The notes beneath the pieces were generated by a model. That model did not search any database. It saw only the letters and a program-made list of their open reading frames with translations, and was not told where the DNA came from. A program made the translations under genes and the position numbers. A DNA stretch of 15,197 nt from Qingrenia yutianensis. GTDB taxonomy: Bacteria; Bacillota; Clostridia; UMGS1810. The stretch covers positions 1 to 15,197 of the forward strand of contig NZ_JACRTE010000026.1 in the NCBI RefSeq assembly GCF_014385105.1, written 5' to 3'. Shown here one piece after another: positions 15,179 through 15,197 of the stretch (position 1 is its first letter; every line of letters begins with the position of its first letter).

Positions 15179-15197
15179 GAAAGAACGAAGTAGCCCA

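Noticed and set aside
15060..15197. c-di-GMP or cobalamin riboswitch, considered because of the nearby GGDEF gene and the hairpins
   Set aside because: The conserved core sequences of these riboswitch classes could not be found, and the window ends too soon to fold a complete aptamer.

Overview
The window looks like part of an integrative and conjugative element (ICE) of the Tn1549-like group in a low-to-moderate G+C Gram-positive gut bacterium, probably a Clostridia/Oscillospiraceae-type Firmicute. Three things point there: strong AGGAGG-type ribosome binding sites with frequent TTG/GTG starts, Gram-positive surface-protein architecture (signal peptide plus SLH domains), and a type IV secretion gene order typical of that group. 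No database search was possible; all family names are recognised by eye.

Layout. (1) Bases 1-307 are the 3' end of a gene resembling the PcfB/DUF3801 family, closed by a terminator at 336-360. (2) Bases about 361-7590 form an apparent cargo block between this gene and virD4. It holds a very large secreted SLH-domain protein (409-5892), a small S51/PepE-type serine peptidase or class I glutamine-amidotransferase-like protein (6001-6603), and a small secreted protein with two InlB-type beta repeats (6743-7519). Each cargo gene is followed by a good intrinsic terminator, and the second and third each have a clear sigma-A promoter of their own. (3) From 7610 on is the transfer module, all on the + strand with short gaps or overlaps: a possible 12-codon leader peptide, VirD4 coupling ATPase, Maff2-family small membrane protein, VirB6/TrbL-like membrane protein, DUF3560-like protein, PrgI-like (VirB3-type) protein and VirB4 ATPase. 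Next come a stand-alone GGDEF protein (putative diguanylate cyclase) and a charged 170-residue protein resembling the N-terminal part of larger ICE proteins. (4) The last 110 bases hold three consecutive inverted repeats and no clear gene.

How the genes could work together. VirD4, VirB4, VirB6, PrgI and Maff2 would form the energised inner part of a conjugation channel, and the PcfB-like protein would help dock the relaxosome to VirD4. The cargo would alter the recipient's cell surface through a wall-anchored repeat protein and a small secreted protein. The GGDEF gene could couple transfer, or the host cell's sessile/motile state, to c-di-GMP.

The most unusual points are the 1827-residue surface protein with about 14 Cys/His-rich units, the GGDEF gene inside the transfer operon, the insulated cargo block with a possible short flanking direct repeat, and the structured, possibly interrupted right end.
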